Source of the DNA: Cheiracanthium punctorium
Lineage: Eukaryota > Arthropoda > Arachnida > Araneae > Cheiracanthiidae
Length of the DNA: 64,000 nucleotides
Direction: 5' to 3'
NCBI GenBank assembly: GCA_038373885.1
Contig: JAWZYV010012530.1
Span: 186,001 to 250,000 of the forward strand
Part shown: positions 51,621-61,892 of the stretch, piece by piece
Position numbering within the stretch: the stretch's first letter is position 1
Layout: every line of letters starts with the position of its first letter
Translations under genes and position numbers: made by a program
Notes under the pieces: generated by a model
Seen by the model: the letters and a program-made list of their open reading frames with translations, nothing else
What the model was told of the DNA's origin: nothing
The model's database searches: none

Positions 51621-52429
51621 TAGTTGTGCTTCTAGGAACAGGAATTATTCTCACTTTTCAGAAAGAAGCCCTAATGTCAGTGAACAAGCGTAAATTTCGA
51701 ATCGCAATCGAAATGTATTTACGGAAAACAAAAGCACAGACGGACAGACAGACGGGCGAACCAAAATCATTCACAATTTACCACTTAATGTGAGAAAATC
51801 CTTAAAAAAGGTGAATTTTTGACAAATTTTCCTTTATTTTCTACGGAGACTGAATAAATAAATAAATAAAAAAAAAACGAACAAGCGAAAAAGTTAAAAA
51901 ATAATTTAGATTTCCGCCAGGGTTAATATATGCAGTAAAATGTTCCATAACTCACACGCACTAAACTAACATTGAATGAAACTACGATTATCCTTGGGAA
52001 AAGTGCTTTCATCTCATTCAAAATATGCTTGTCGTCACCTGTTATCTCCACGCGCTACTAACGTTATCTTTCCTGTAAAGACACTTCTGTCCTCGCGGGA
52101 GTGTCAGGGCGGTGAAACTAACTTCTGCGTATTTTCGCTGGCGGAAATTTAGTAGCAATCCGCGCCCGTCCACGAAACATTTGCAACTCGATCCAGGCAT
52201 TGTATATTTAAAGTGCTTAAGAATTACTCGACAGTTTGTTAATTTTAAAGAATGTTTATGCTAACTGGCAAAATAGACTTCATTTGTGGGAATTTTAAAG
52301 AAGGATAGGGTCATAAAATGAACTTAAATATTTTAAATAAATTTGTAATTAGTGTTGAATTGTAAAAAATTAATTTTATGTCTAAATTGTTGAAAAAAAT
52401 ACTATCACATTAAATAGTTTTGGGGTTTT
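51621..52429. other. Non-coding DNA
   Basis: A GC-richer patch at about 52020-52200 has no recognisable product. The GACAGACAGACGG run at about 51741-51753 is simple sequence. Confidence 0.5.
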
Positions 52430-52595
52430 TTAACCCTTTGAAGCGCAACCCTTTCCCAATGCTGAAAAAAGGGCAGCCGTTGCCATCGCTCGACTTGAAC
52501 TACCAGCAAGATGGCGGACGATCGAAACGTTCATCGCGTGCCACAGATCTGGAGACCCTTTTTTTGACGCAGCTGGATGTGCCGGCACAGTGCTG
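52430..52595 (+). mobile_element. piggyBac-type MITE, copy 4, truncated
   Basis: TTAA at 52430-52433 is followed by CCCTTTGAAGCGCAACC and the family sequence as far as the GACG-CAGCTGGATGTGC segment. It then passes into unrelated AT-rich DNA near 52595. The AACGCGC end and second TTAA are missing, so about 60% of the element has been lost. Confidence 0.85.
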
Positions 52596-55400
52596 GTAAT
52601 TTTTTATAACTAATATTGCAGAAAAATGTACAAGATATTATAGAACATTTTACTCTTCACTAATAAAAAATGAAATAAAAATGTAATTGTAAAAAAAATC
52701 TTCAAAAAATAAATTTTACTAAACATAAAATATTTTTTAAAATTAATTTCCTAGAAAAATGCGTAAGATATTATACAAATGCAATTTGACTTTCAACTAA
52801 TACAAAAATGAAATGAAAATTGAACTGTAAAGAAATCCTTCAAAAAATAATTTTGTAAAGTTTCACATGTATCTCAAATTCACTCCACAACTGCTTTTAC
52901 TAAACCTTTTTAATATTCTCTATTCAGCAATGAAACCCGCATTCATCAAGAACAAGACTTAACTGTGTGCTTGCTACCAGGAAAAATGTTGAGAATCGCT
53001 GTTTCCGCCCAGCCGTGGACTTGAAACGAAATTTCTGAGTCATTTTCGTACTAATTAGGAACATCACTCACTCGGAAGGCGTCGTTGACAGGACATGTTT
53101 ACCTATGTAGAATATGCGGAAATACAAATGTATATGTATTTCTACTTACAAGAGTCGGACACACCCACGTGTTAACTTGCATTTCTTATGAGGTGTTCAG
53201 ATGGATGCGTGCGCATGTTGCACAAGCGTTATGATGAGTACGTTTAGCATTCAAGGTGTCCAGAAAGTAAGTTTCAGAAAGCATGTTCGTGAAACTCGAC
53301 TAGTGGTCCAATCGCTAAGCATTAAACCAGTGAGTTAATTCAGCACAGCGAGTTAATTCAAAGGTCAGCAGTGAAATGTTACTTTAATGACCCTGAACAT
53401 AAAATAAAATATTTATCATTAAAAATAATAATTGAAACAATTGATTTAGATGAAATATTTTTCTAAAATTTTAGCTGTATTGATGGAAGTGCATCCGAAA
53501 TAGAGTAAATAAAATATTAAAATAGCTAATATTAATTTTTATTCTGAAAAAAGGGGCTTCAATCAAAGGATCCGAAAGGAGCTAATTTATTATGAGCTAA
53601 GACGCGTTAAAAGATAGTGTTTCTACTGTAATAATCTCAACAGAGGTAAATATTGTTAAATAGCCAATAAATAAAATCAATATTTATCATATCTGAAAAA
53701 TTACTGATTGCTGTTTAGTGAGAGGTTACCTTTAAAATACCAGATCTTGAAATATTAAATAATTAGGGCTGTGAATTCTAAGATTTTTTAAAACTAACAA
53801 AGTTCGTTATATAAATTTGAACTTCTCATCATTATTAGCTTCCCCTTTTTATTTGAAGCACACCTTGAAAAATATTTAAAACTTTAAAATATAATGAAAG
53901 ACAAACATTAGAAATGTAACTTAAATACTAAAAAATAATTACGAATATATCAGTGCACTAGTTACTAACAGAATATTTTGCAAAGCAATTATTTTTGCAA
54001 ATTGGATTTCTATGGAAGTGTATAAATGTATCACAATTAAGGGTATCACAATTAAATAAAAAACGGTAGTATTAAACTTCATTGTATCAGAATGCAGCAT
54101 CCTTTCTAAACACAACTGGAAGTAATTAGTATCATTTACAAAGGACAGAAAAATGACGATTTTCCCCAGTTGCTTAATGCCCTATTATACATATGCTTTG
54201 GTAATTAACTTGACTTTCTCCTCAATAGACATTAACTTCCTGTCGGTATACGAAATGCTATGTTTGCTTATCGCTGTATTATTATTATTATTATTTTGAT
54301 AAAATGTATGCCTTCCATGCAAAGTAAAAATGAAATCAAGGTATTAAAATGTTAGTTTACAAAAAAACATGTGCTGTGCTAAAAATTGCCAAAATTCATT
54401 ATCTGTTTTAGGTAATACAAATAAGAAGCAGCATATAATGTGTTGTTAATTTATTTAACAACGCAACTTGTTACTTTCCAATTGAAAATTCGATATTATG
54501 ATGAATGTAGACATCGAAAATTTCAACAAGTAAAATAAAACTGGGAATAAATAGGATCACATTTCAATTGCATTTATTTTAAGTTAGATTAAGACAATCT
54601 CATGTTTGGATTAAACTGTGCCATTTTTGTTTGAGCTTATGGTATATGGATATGGCGTTGTATAGACTGCGTTTTATAAATGGCATTCAGTTTCCATTAT
54701 AATCACTTGAATTGAGATTTGTTTTAAAAAATTAGTTTGTGTATGAAAGACAAATTTTAAAACACCTTTATAACATTTCTATTTTAGAATTTTAATATTT
54801 AAAAAACAGGTATGTAGAGTTCTAAGTGAAATGTTTTTACCATTATTGTCGTTAATAACAGACAACTTTTCCTTTAAAGTTTTGAACTTTTTAACCTTCA
54901 GAAGTGACTGTGAATAATGAACAGAGTTTAATAAATATGAAAATTTAGACTATTTTATTTAAAGAAAAAATATTTTGGAAGTATTATTGACAAATTAATT
55001 ACTAACTCAAGATATTTAAAACATAGTGTTTATAAAAAGAGCAACTTAATAAGAAAAAAAATTATGTTTGTCAAAACATTATTAGAAATTTGTAAAAACT
55101 CTTGTGAGTTCTTTAAACACTTAATGAATAAAATCAACTTTTTGTCATATTTGAGAAATAATGAGTTGTTTTTCATTAAAAAAAAACTGTAAAAGGCAGA
55201 ACTTGCAAGATGCAATAGTTAGCAATGTGTATTTTAAATTTTGTTTACCGGTATACGTGTTTGCAAAACAATTATCAGTTTTCTCTTTGTTCTTTCAGCC
55301 TTTGTATTAATGACTATGTCATTTTATCTCTCATCTCCTTTATTGAAATTTGTCCGAAAAATTTGTCCCAAAAATGCGACATAAAAGCATGCGAGATAAT
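52596..55400. other. Non-coding DNA
   Basis: AT-rich. A lone mariner-terminus-like GGTGTCCAGAAAGTAAG lies at about 53255-53271 without a partner. ATT triplets occur at about 54280-54296. No gene was seen. Confidence 0.5.
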
Positions 55401-55585
55401 TTTACATATATTTAAATACTATTAGTCCACAACAGCTTTAATTTATTGTTACACTATTTCGTAAGTTGTAGAATATGCATCACATGTATTTTTTACATAT
55501 ATTTAAATATTATTAGTTCACAGCAGCTTTAATCTAGTGTTACAATATTTCGTAAGCTGTAGAATATGCATCACATGTATTTTTT
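55401..55585. repeat. 91-bp tandem duplication
   Basis: Two units of 91 bp, starting at 55401 and 55492 with TTTACATATATTTAAAT, share AGCTTTAAT, TTTCGTAAG and GAATATGCATCACATG. They are about 90% identical by eye. Confidence 0.9.
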
Positions 55586-55759
55586 CAATAAATAGGTTAC
55601 AATCATAAAAATTTCAACATAGGGTTACCAGGCGAAATACAGGAAAGATGAGAGATAAAATGACATAGCCAAATAATATCGTTTATATGGCATTAATGAA
55701 ACTAAAAAATTAGGGACGTTCAGGGGGGATCTCCCCCTGACGAGGCTTGAACAGCCGAG

Positions 55760-56110
55760 TTTTTAACACGCTTTTATTAGCTTCACCTGTATGTATGTTT
55801 GTATGCTTGTATGTTTGTAACTCCTTTGAACTCGATTTTGACCTACTTTAAACGGTCAGATTTAATTTAGACTTTGTAGATATATCAAGGATCGATGACA
55901 ATACAATAATTTGAAAAGTTTATCCCATTATCCTGATTTTAACACGCTTTTATTTATTAGCTTCACCTGCATGTATGTTTGTAACCGACTCCTTTGAACT
56001 CAAATTTGGCACACTTTAAACGGTCAGTTTTAATTTAAACTTTGTACATTCATGAAGAACCGGTGACAATACAATAATTTTATAAGGTTATCTCATTATC
56101 CTGATCAGGA
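55760..56110. repeat. Array of ~171-bp units (AACACGCTTTTAT family)
   Basis: Two units start with TTTTAACACGCTTTTAT at about 55765 and 55936. Each runs through TTAGCTTCACCTG, a TGTATGTTTG tract, CTCCTTTGAACTC, TTTAAACGGTCAG and GACAATACAATAATTT. The leading AACACGCTTTTA motif recurs at about 56362, 56738 and 56804, and inverted near 57088, so the whole 55.7-57.1 kb block appears to be built from this family. Confidence 0.85.
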
Positions 56111-56200
56111 TCGCCAGGATTAAATAACCTCATTTCTTATTCTGATTGAAAGTTGAACACTTCCAAAGATTACAATCTTAAGAAAACCTTTTTTACTGTG

Positions 56201-56272
56201 TCCGTGATAGTATAGTGGTTAGTACATTGCGTTGTGGCCGCAATAACCCAGGTTCGAATCCTGGGCACGGTA
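56201..56272 (+). tRNA. tRNA-His (GUG), possibly degenerate
   Basis: A 72-nt cloverleaf: D-arm with TAGTGGTTAGTAC; anticodon stem TTGCG/CGCAA with loop TTGTGGC (anticodon GTG at 56234-56236); T-arm CCAGG-TTCGAAT-CCTGG; discriminator A at 56272. A and B boxes are intact. The acceptor stem has two mismatches, T1 with T72 and A7 with G66. A canonical histidine tRNA would have GCCGTGA pairing with TCACGGC. A (TA)n run follows directly, and no T-run of four or more appears for about 80 bp. It is either a functional diverged copy or a recent pseudogene. Confidence 0.8.
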
Positions 56273-56456
56273 ATATATATATATATATATATTTACAAAA
56301 TATCGTGATCCATCACATTATCGAAGAGTTGAGTACAAGAGCATGTTATGGCCATTCTTTTTAACACGCTTTTATTTGTTGATTAGAGACCTATTTTTCC
56401 TTTTTAGTGAGAAAGGTAGCATTTAACTGCAGGTTGATTAATACTTTAGCGCACAG

Positions 56457-56611
56457 CAGGGGCGTAGCAAAAGGGGGGGCTCAGGTGGCTGATCCCCCGC
56501 CGAAATGGGACCCTTTACTTAGCTTACAATTTGATATTTAGCTTACAATTAACTTTAGCTTTAAATTTGATACCCAGCCCACGTCGAAATAAAATCCTGG
56601 CTACGACACTG
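56457..56611. mobile_element. hAT-type MITE
   Basis: The left terminus CAGGGGCGTAGCAAAAGG and the reverse-complemented right terminus CAGTGTCGTAGCCAGGAT match the family at 33.7 kb. The flanking 8-mers GCGCACAG (56449-56456) and GTGCACAG (56612-56619) differ at one base, consistent with an aged hAT target duplication. The 155-bp body has no coding capacity. Confidence 0.88.
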
Positions 56612-56780
56612 GTGCACAGTGAAAATAAATTATCTCACAGTTTGTACTTTCCAACTTAGTGTTCCTTAGTGTCTTACGAGAGATATCGAAAATTAAAAAT
56701 AAATTTTAAATACATACAGTTTAACAAAAACTAAAAAACACGCTTTTATAGCAAATCGAATTAAAAAGTGAAAAATAAAA

Positions 56781-57114
56781 ATATAGTTTAAAAAACCAAA
56801 AACACGCTTTAGTGATAAATTGAACCAACTAAAAAGCGAAAAATAATTCTTAATATAGAAATAAATTAATGAACGAAAAATAGTATTATTGTGAAAAAAG
56901 CGTGGGGTGCTCCATATATCAGTTCTTGAGAATATTCGATCGGTACGATTAGTACAAAAATGATATAAAAAATATAGCACAAAGCGCCCCACGCTTTTTT
57001 CACAATAATACTATTTTTCGTTCATTAATTTATTTCTATATTAAGAATTATTTTTCGCTTTTTAGTTTGTTCAATTTATCACTAAAGCGTGTTTTTTGGT
57101 TTTTTAAACTATAT
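56781..57114. repeat. Near-perfect 130-bp inverted repeat
   Basis: The arms 56781-56910 and 56984-57114 differ at only a few positions and flank a 73-bp loop. The inner edges carry AAAAAAGCGTGGGG and the outer part carries ACACGCTTTAGTGATAAATT. The similarity of the arms means the structure is young or is kept similar by gene conversion. A tandem partial copy precedes the left arm at about 56735-56780. Confidence 0.93.
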
Positions 57115-57961
57115 CATATCTATATCTATCTATCTATCTATATATATATTATAAAAATACTTTATAAATCTTATAAAACTGAAGTTTATGGTTAAGTCTT
57201 CGAAGGCTGAAAGCTCTTCATACGTGGATACTGATTACTCCACTGAAAATCACTGAAAACCTCACATCTCTAATGCATTAATATAATTTTCATAAATATC
57301 TTCTGCAATCTATGAACTAATTCACCAGCACCATTATGTTTACATAAACAAAAAATACATTCCCAGCAGTAAGCATCATCCCAAACGTATACAAAAGCAA
57401 GTTACCGATGTAAACAAAGCAAGAGACTTCAAGGGTAAGCGACATCTTCTATACCCATCTACAATCCCGCCCTAGGACGATCTTGAAACTTTGTCCCGAG
57501 TCATTCTACACTAATTATCTTCTCCTATCCGTCAACTTTGATGGGCGTCATTGACACAGAACCACTTCAGTGACTTAAAAAGTGTCTCCACACGGAAATG
57601 CACGAGGGCTGGCCCTGAAAACATAAAATTTAACCGACACCCTGCCGATTTAATGTGCTTTTTTTTTCAATGGGTTTTCATTGTCTCGTGGCTCTAAGGA
57701 ATAAACCGCTGTGTTCCTTGTTTTCTTTGACATTTATTGATATAGTGTAGGAGAATGGTGTCAAATAGGATTGTCCTAAATGTGAAACGAATATTCAGGT
57801 ACGTCAGGGGCTTTTTTGAGCAATTTTCTTTACGGGGAGAGTTTTTTTTTTTATATTGATACCAGCTGAAAAACAGTTCTTCGAACGCAAGCGTTATTTT
57901 TACAGCTAATACAAATGAAAAAATATTATAAGCGTATTTTAAACAAGAAGAATGACTTATT
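57115..57961. other. Non-coding DNA
   Basis: Starts with a (CTAT)n/(TA)n tract at about 57117-57149. A GC-richer patch at 57370-57640 contains no recognised gene. Confidence 0.5.
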
Positions 57962-58083
57962 CCTCTGGCAGCACAAGTTCTCTGAACGTATATTAACGTT
58001 CAGTGAAGACACAGTCATGTTCTCTGAACGTTCTTTTTACGTTAGTAGACGTTCAAAGGACACTGCTGTGCTGCCTCCCTGGC
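57962..58083. mobile_element. AACGTT-rich palindromic MITE
   Basis: The left edge CCTCTGGCAGCACA and the reverse-complemented right edge CCAGGGAGGCAGCACA are inverted matches. Inside, TGAACGT, AACGTTCA and GAACGTTC recur in both orientations. At about 120 bp it is non-coding. The AGCACA step next to the ends resembles the right end of the 5.5-kb element and the 59.3-kb element. No target duplication was identified. Confidence 0.6.
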
Positions 58084-59345
58084 TGAATGAACCAATTATA
58101 AAATGATTGCCAATACACGTACTATTTCTAAACATATTGCAAATGACGGCAGAGACTCCCATTCAGTGCTCACACATACTTTACGACATGAGACTAAATG
58201 CTTGCGTGTAAATGCGGATCACAGCGAGAACAACATTCTTTTAACCATTAATACGAATGCGAATAAAATTATGTTAGAGAGTATTTTGTAAATGATACGT
58301 TTGACATGATTTATATTTCATGCTTAGTTAATATAACAAAGAGATTGTACAAAGTATAAAAGCTGTAGTTTTTAAAAATTAAAATACATTTTATTATGAT
58401 GTGAATTACACAATACTAATTTGACTAAATGGATTTCAATGAATTTTCAGTGTTCAGTCTGATGCTCCACTTAGCACTATGACTTACTTATGTAGTCTTT
58501 ACTTGAAAACAGTGCGATAAAATTTGTTCAGTTTTATTCATGAAAGTTGATCTGTCGAAAGAGTTAGTGTACGCAGTTAGTTTTGAAATTTGGTACTCCC
58601 CAAACAAAAGCAATACGTTCACTAAATTTAATTTCGTTTCATTTATACGTAAAACTAAAATGATGTCGGTTTAATACATTGATTTTATCTTCTAAATTTT
58701 AATTATTTAATCTAAATTTTATATTGAATTGTACAGGTGAAGTGCTTTTGTTCCTTGTTGTATTTGTCCCTAAAATCTCGTTAAATAAACATTTCCTCAT
58801 TCAATGTGTATGGAATGCAAAATAAAACCATTTAGGATTTTGTGAGGAAAAAAGAACTAAAATATTCAATATCATCGAAATTCCTTGAAATGCATTATTA
58901 TTTTCCATTAAATTTCCTTTTTTTACAGGTATTTCACACGAGTGAAACAAAATATATTTCGACTTAAGTTATTTTAATAAGAAAAGAAGGTTAAAGAACT
59001 CGGATATCAACACAGCCTTGAATAAAATATATTCGTTCTTAACCTTACATTCACTGGAAAGATTTTAAGTCAATACTGTGTTTTACTTCTTATTTTTGAT
59101 AGCTATTGTGTATTGTTTCGATGCTTGTACTCCAATGAACCCAATTAAAAAGAATATCCGCACAAATAATTCTCCTATAAAACTTGCTTATTTGTATTTA
59201 TATAAATTTCAAAATTATTTTGTAATATGGTGCGTTATGCTGATTATGTGAAACGTTAATTAATTTCATATTATTAGAAATGCTTTTTACTAAAAATCTT
59301 TTATCTAATATATTGAAAGTTAAAGTGATTTTAACAGTACAATTC
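58084..59345. other. Non-coding, nothing recognised
   Basis: AT-rich sequence with short frames and no visible repeat borders. Confidence 0.5.
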
Positions 59346-59452
59346 CCTAGTAGCACAACTAGTTCAAAAAACGGTTAAATTACGTTGGAAACACGTTTTT
59401 TGACGCTAAGAAACGTGTTTTAAACGTTTTTTGGACTAATTGTGCTACTAGG
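59346..59452. mobile_element. Palindromic MITE, 28-bp TIRs
   Basis: CCTAGTAGCACAACTAGTTC at the left and CCTAGTAGCACAATTAGTCC (reverse complement of the right) begin 28-bp TIRs with two mismatches. The 107-bp element is rich in AAACGTTT and AAACGTG motifs. It is non-coding, with no clear target duplication. Confidence 0.82.
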
Positions 59453-59772
59453 AAAAGGGGAAAAAAAGATAAGATTTATTTGCACTGCCTGTAAATAAAT
59501 TGAGAAAATTACTACAATATACAGGTTGTCCGAAATTAAACGACCCTATTTTATTTAAAGTTGTCTACAGACGAAACTGCTGTTGAGAAATTTATGAAAT
59601 TTTGTATAGGACACACTGAAAGTATGGTAATTTGTTTGAGCGAAAAAAAGTTCAAATGTTTGCCACTAGATGGCGTTTTTAATGAATTACGTATTTACCA
59701 TACATTTATGACAGCTTACAAATATTATTACAACAAGAATGTTCAACATGACGGCCATCATTCAGTCAGCTA

Positions 59773-59937
59773 CCGTCTGAAATCGCAAGAAACCATCGGG
59801 GAAATGTTACGAACACGTTGTGAAATGATGTCTTTAAGATCAGACAAAGTTCTTGAATTATCATGGTTTACCAAATGTTTCAAACTCCCTCAAAGCCAAA
59901 AGTTGCATGGATTGAGATCTGTGGACTGCGGAGGCCA
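59773..59937 (-). pseudogene. Mariner transposase C-terminal relic
   Basis: Reading the minus strand from 59937 gives W-PPQSTDLNPCNFWL, then an in-frame TGA where family members have tryptophan. It continues G-S-L-K and R-T-L-S-D-L-K-D-I-I and V-R-N-I-S-P-M, with another stop (TAG) at the end. The PxxxPDLNPxDFWLWG-(x)LK block is the conserved region holding the last catalytic acidic residue of mariner DDE/D transposases. Here the proline before D is replaced by threonine. The N-terminal and central catalytic parts are gone. Confidence 0.8.
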
Positions 59938-60245
59938 GGGAACGCCTCCTAGTGGCGAATATTGAACTATTTTTTTATTCGCTTAAAAAAAAATCCCATA
60001 CTTTCATTACTTGTCCCACATGTAATTTCACAACTCTCGCAACAGTTTAATAGTTTGATACTTCAGGGCACAGTTCACCTTAAAGGTTTAGAGCTGAATG
60101 TATGTGCCTGAAATAGTTCATTACGTTCTTAAAAAAATTAATATTAAAACAAATTAATAGGTAAAATATATTGTAAAGTGATATTTGGTTTTATATTTTA
60201 ATTTTGATATGTTTCTAAAGAATAATTTTGTTAACTTTGCTAACT

Positions 60246-60284
60246 AAGGTTCTGAAGAATAACTTTGCTATTCTTCAGAACCTT
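60246..60284. repeat. Perfect 16-bp hairpin in mariner element
   Basis: AAGGTTCTGAAGAATA pairs exactly with TATTCTTCAGAACCTT around ACTTTGC. It may be a snap-back duplication formed during deletion of the transposase middle. Confidence 0.93.
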
Positions 60285-60385
60285 ATTAATTGATATTGAA
60301 TATAACCTTATAAACTATTGACTCAATAATAGTTTCGTCTTTAGACAACTTTAAAATAGTGTCGTTTAGTTTCGGACAGCCTGTA

Positions 60386-61312
60386 TAAGTATTATTTTTC
60401 TTTCCGAATTTTGCCAATTAACAACTATAATTTAGAATATTTAAAGTTCATTCGGATGTGATGTTTTAAGATTCATTAAATGTTTAGACATTTAATATTA
60501 TTTTTTTTAATTAAATTTTTTTATATAATTATAGCATGTTCTTAATCATTTTAAGTATGCATGTATATTTTAATGAAATATTCAGAAAAATAAAATGTAA
60601 AATATTAAGAATGACATGACGAACATCAAAAGGCATGAATCCTAGAAAGCTGATGCCATACGCATTTTCCATCGATATCCATAGCTTTTACAAAATGCAG
60701 TACTTTTGATAGTTACAACTGTTTGAATCTAAAGGTTAATGAATCAATTTTCTTTAAATTTAAATTTTGAATTAATATTTTTCGTATTTGATCGCTATAA
60801 ATTTTCTTTAAAGATGAGTAGAATAGGGCTTCGGTTTCATACATTTCTTAAGTATGGTTTCAAAAAGGAAGGCAGTTTAATCATTAGTCTAAATTTGTTG
60901 TGGATCGAAAACAACTTCACGATTTCTGTAACTTTTACAGAAGGTTAATAACAATACAGGGGAATTCAAAATTAGAGGTATAAACTTTTAAGAGGTATAA
61001 AATACACCAAGACAGTTCAGAACGGCATGGCAATACTGGGTCGGAAACGCTTTCTTCATGCATCCGTTAATTATCACTTTGGAAGAAGTACTGAAGTGTG
61101 CGTCTAATTTCGTAACCAAGTTCCATAAACAATGGGCTCTCCTCTCACGATTTCATCAGTGTAACGAAAAAAAAAAAAATTCTGAGATAATAATATTCAT
61201 CAAGTGCAATCTCTGAAAAATGCAATAATTTTTGAAAAACCGTTGTCGGAAAGCTCACTACTACTCGAACATTTCTTTTAGAGTGATTATTAACTGGTGC
61301 AACCAGATGGCG
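60386..61312. other. Non-coding, nothing recognised
   Basis: AT-rich DNA with a short A-run near 61167-61178. No gene or repeat border was recognised. Confidence 0.5.
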
Positions 61313-61695
61313 TTTTGTTGTTGTTGTTGTTGTTGCTAATGCCTCCTGGCAAACAGCGTGGCGGTGCCAGATCCCCATATAGGTAGGCGATGGGCGGAAG
61401 GGGCGGCTTCCGTTTTAATGAGCCCCTGTGGGAGGAAGTCCGACTCAGCTTCGAGTCCCCTAATTTTGAACCCATTCCAGAGGAGGGACCAACCTCCTGA
61501 AATCGACACCCCCAGAGGTGTCGTTTAACAACTTGGAGGACATTGGAGCCACGACGGATTTTACGTGCACCAGCTCCCATTAGCGCACACGGTCTCACAG
61601 CAGTCGAGCCGAGAGGAAGTTGACCCTCCCAAGCACTGGCCAAGCCGGATGCTGCTTCACTTGCCGAGTTCTTATGGGAACGGAGTTTAGCGCCC
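61313..61695 (-). mobile_element. 5S-rRNA-derived SINE (SINE3-like)
   Basis: On the minus strand the head reads AACTCGGCAAGTGAAGCAGC, then a GGCCAGTGCTTGGGAGGG block. In order and spacing this parallels the internal Pol III promoter of eukaryotic 5S rRNA: A-box GAAGTTAAGCA, intermediate element GGTTAGTACTTGG, C-box start ATGGG. A GC-rich body of about 300 bp follows, ending in a (CAA)n tail at about 61315-61337. Together these features identify a SINE derived from 5S rRNA. A 117-codon open frame on the same strand is not a gene. Confidence 0.8.
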
Positions 61696-61892
61696 AGACC
61701 ACTGATGACGTTTCCGATCTCAATTGCTATGGGATTCTGAACCGTCTTGTTGTAAACCTAGCAGTACTAGAAGTTTGCTTCCCTAATTTTGAATCACCCG
61801 TCATATTATCTTAACATGAATAGTATTCCCTTTTGATTTATTCATATGAAGTAAATGAATGTTCAATGCAATTTGCCTAAAATATGTATGAT

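Larger units (their letters stand above)
59520..60385 (-). mobile_element. Mariner-family element with long TIRs
   Basis: TIRs of about 65 bp begin TACAGGTTGTCCGAAATTAA on the left and, reverse-complemented, TACAGGCTGTCCGAAACTAA on the right, with TA at the outer edges. At 866 bp it is shorter than an autonomous mariner (about 1.3 kb). It contains a minus-strand relic of the transposase C-terminus (59773-59937) and an internal perfect 16-bp hairpin (60246-60284). The 134-codon plus-strand frame at 59561-59965 is the antisense shadow of that relic. Confidence 0.9.

Noticed and set aside
59561..59965. 134-codon plus-strand open frame
   Set aside because: It is antisense to the mariner transposase relic and starts within the element's TIR.
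61290..61643. 117-codon minus-strand open frame ending in a poly-Asn run
   Set aside because: It coincides with the body and (CAA)n tail of the 5S-derived SINE.
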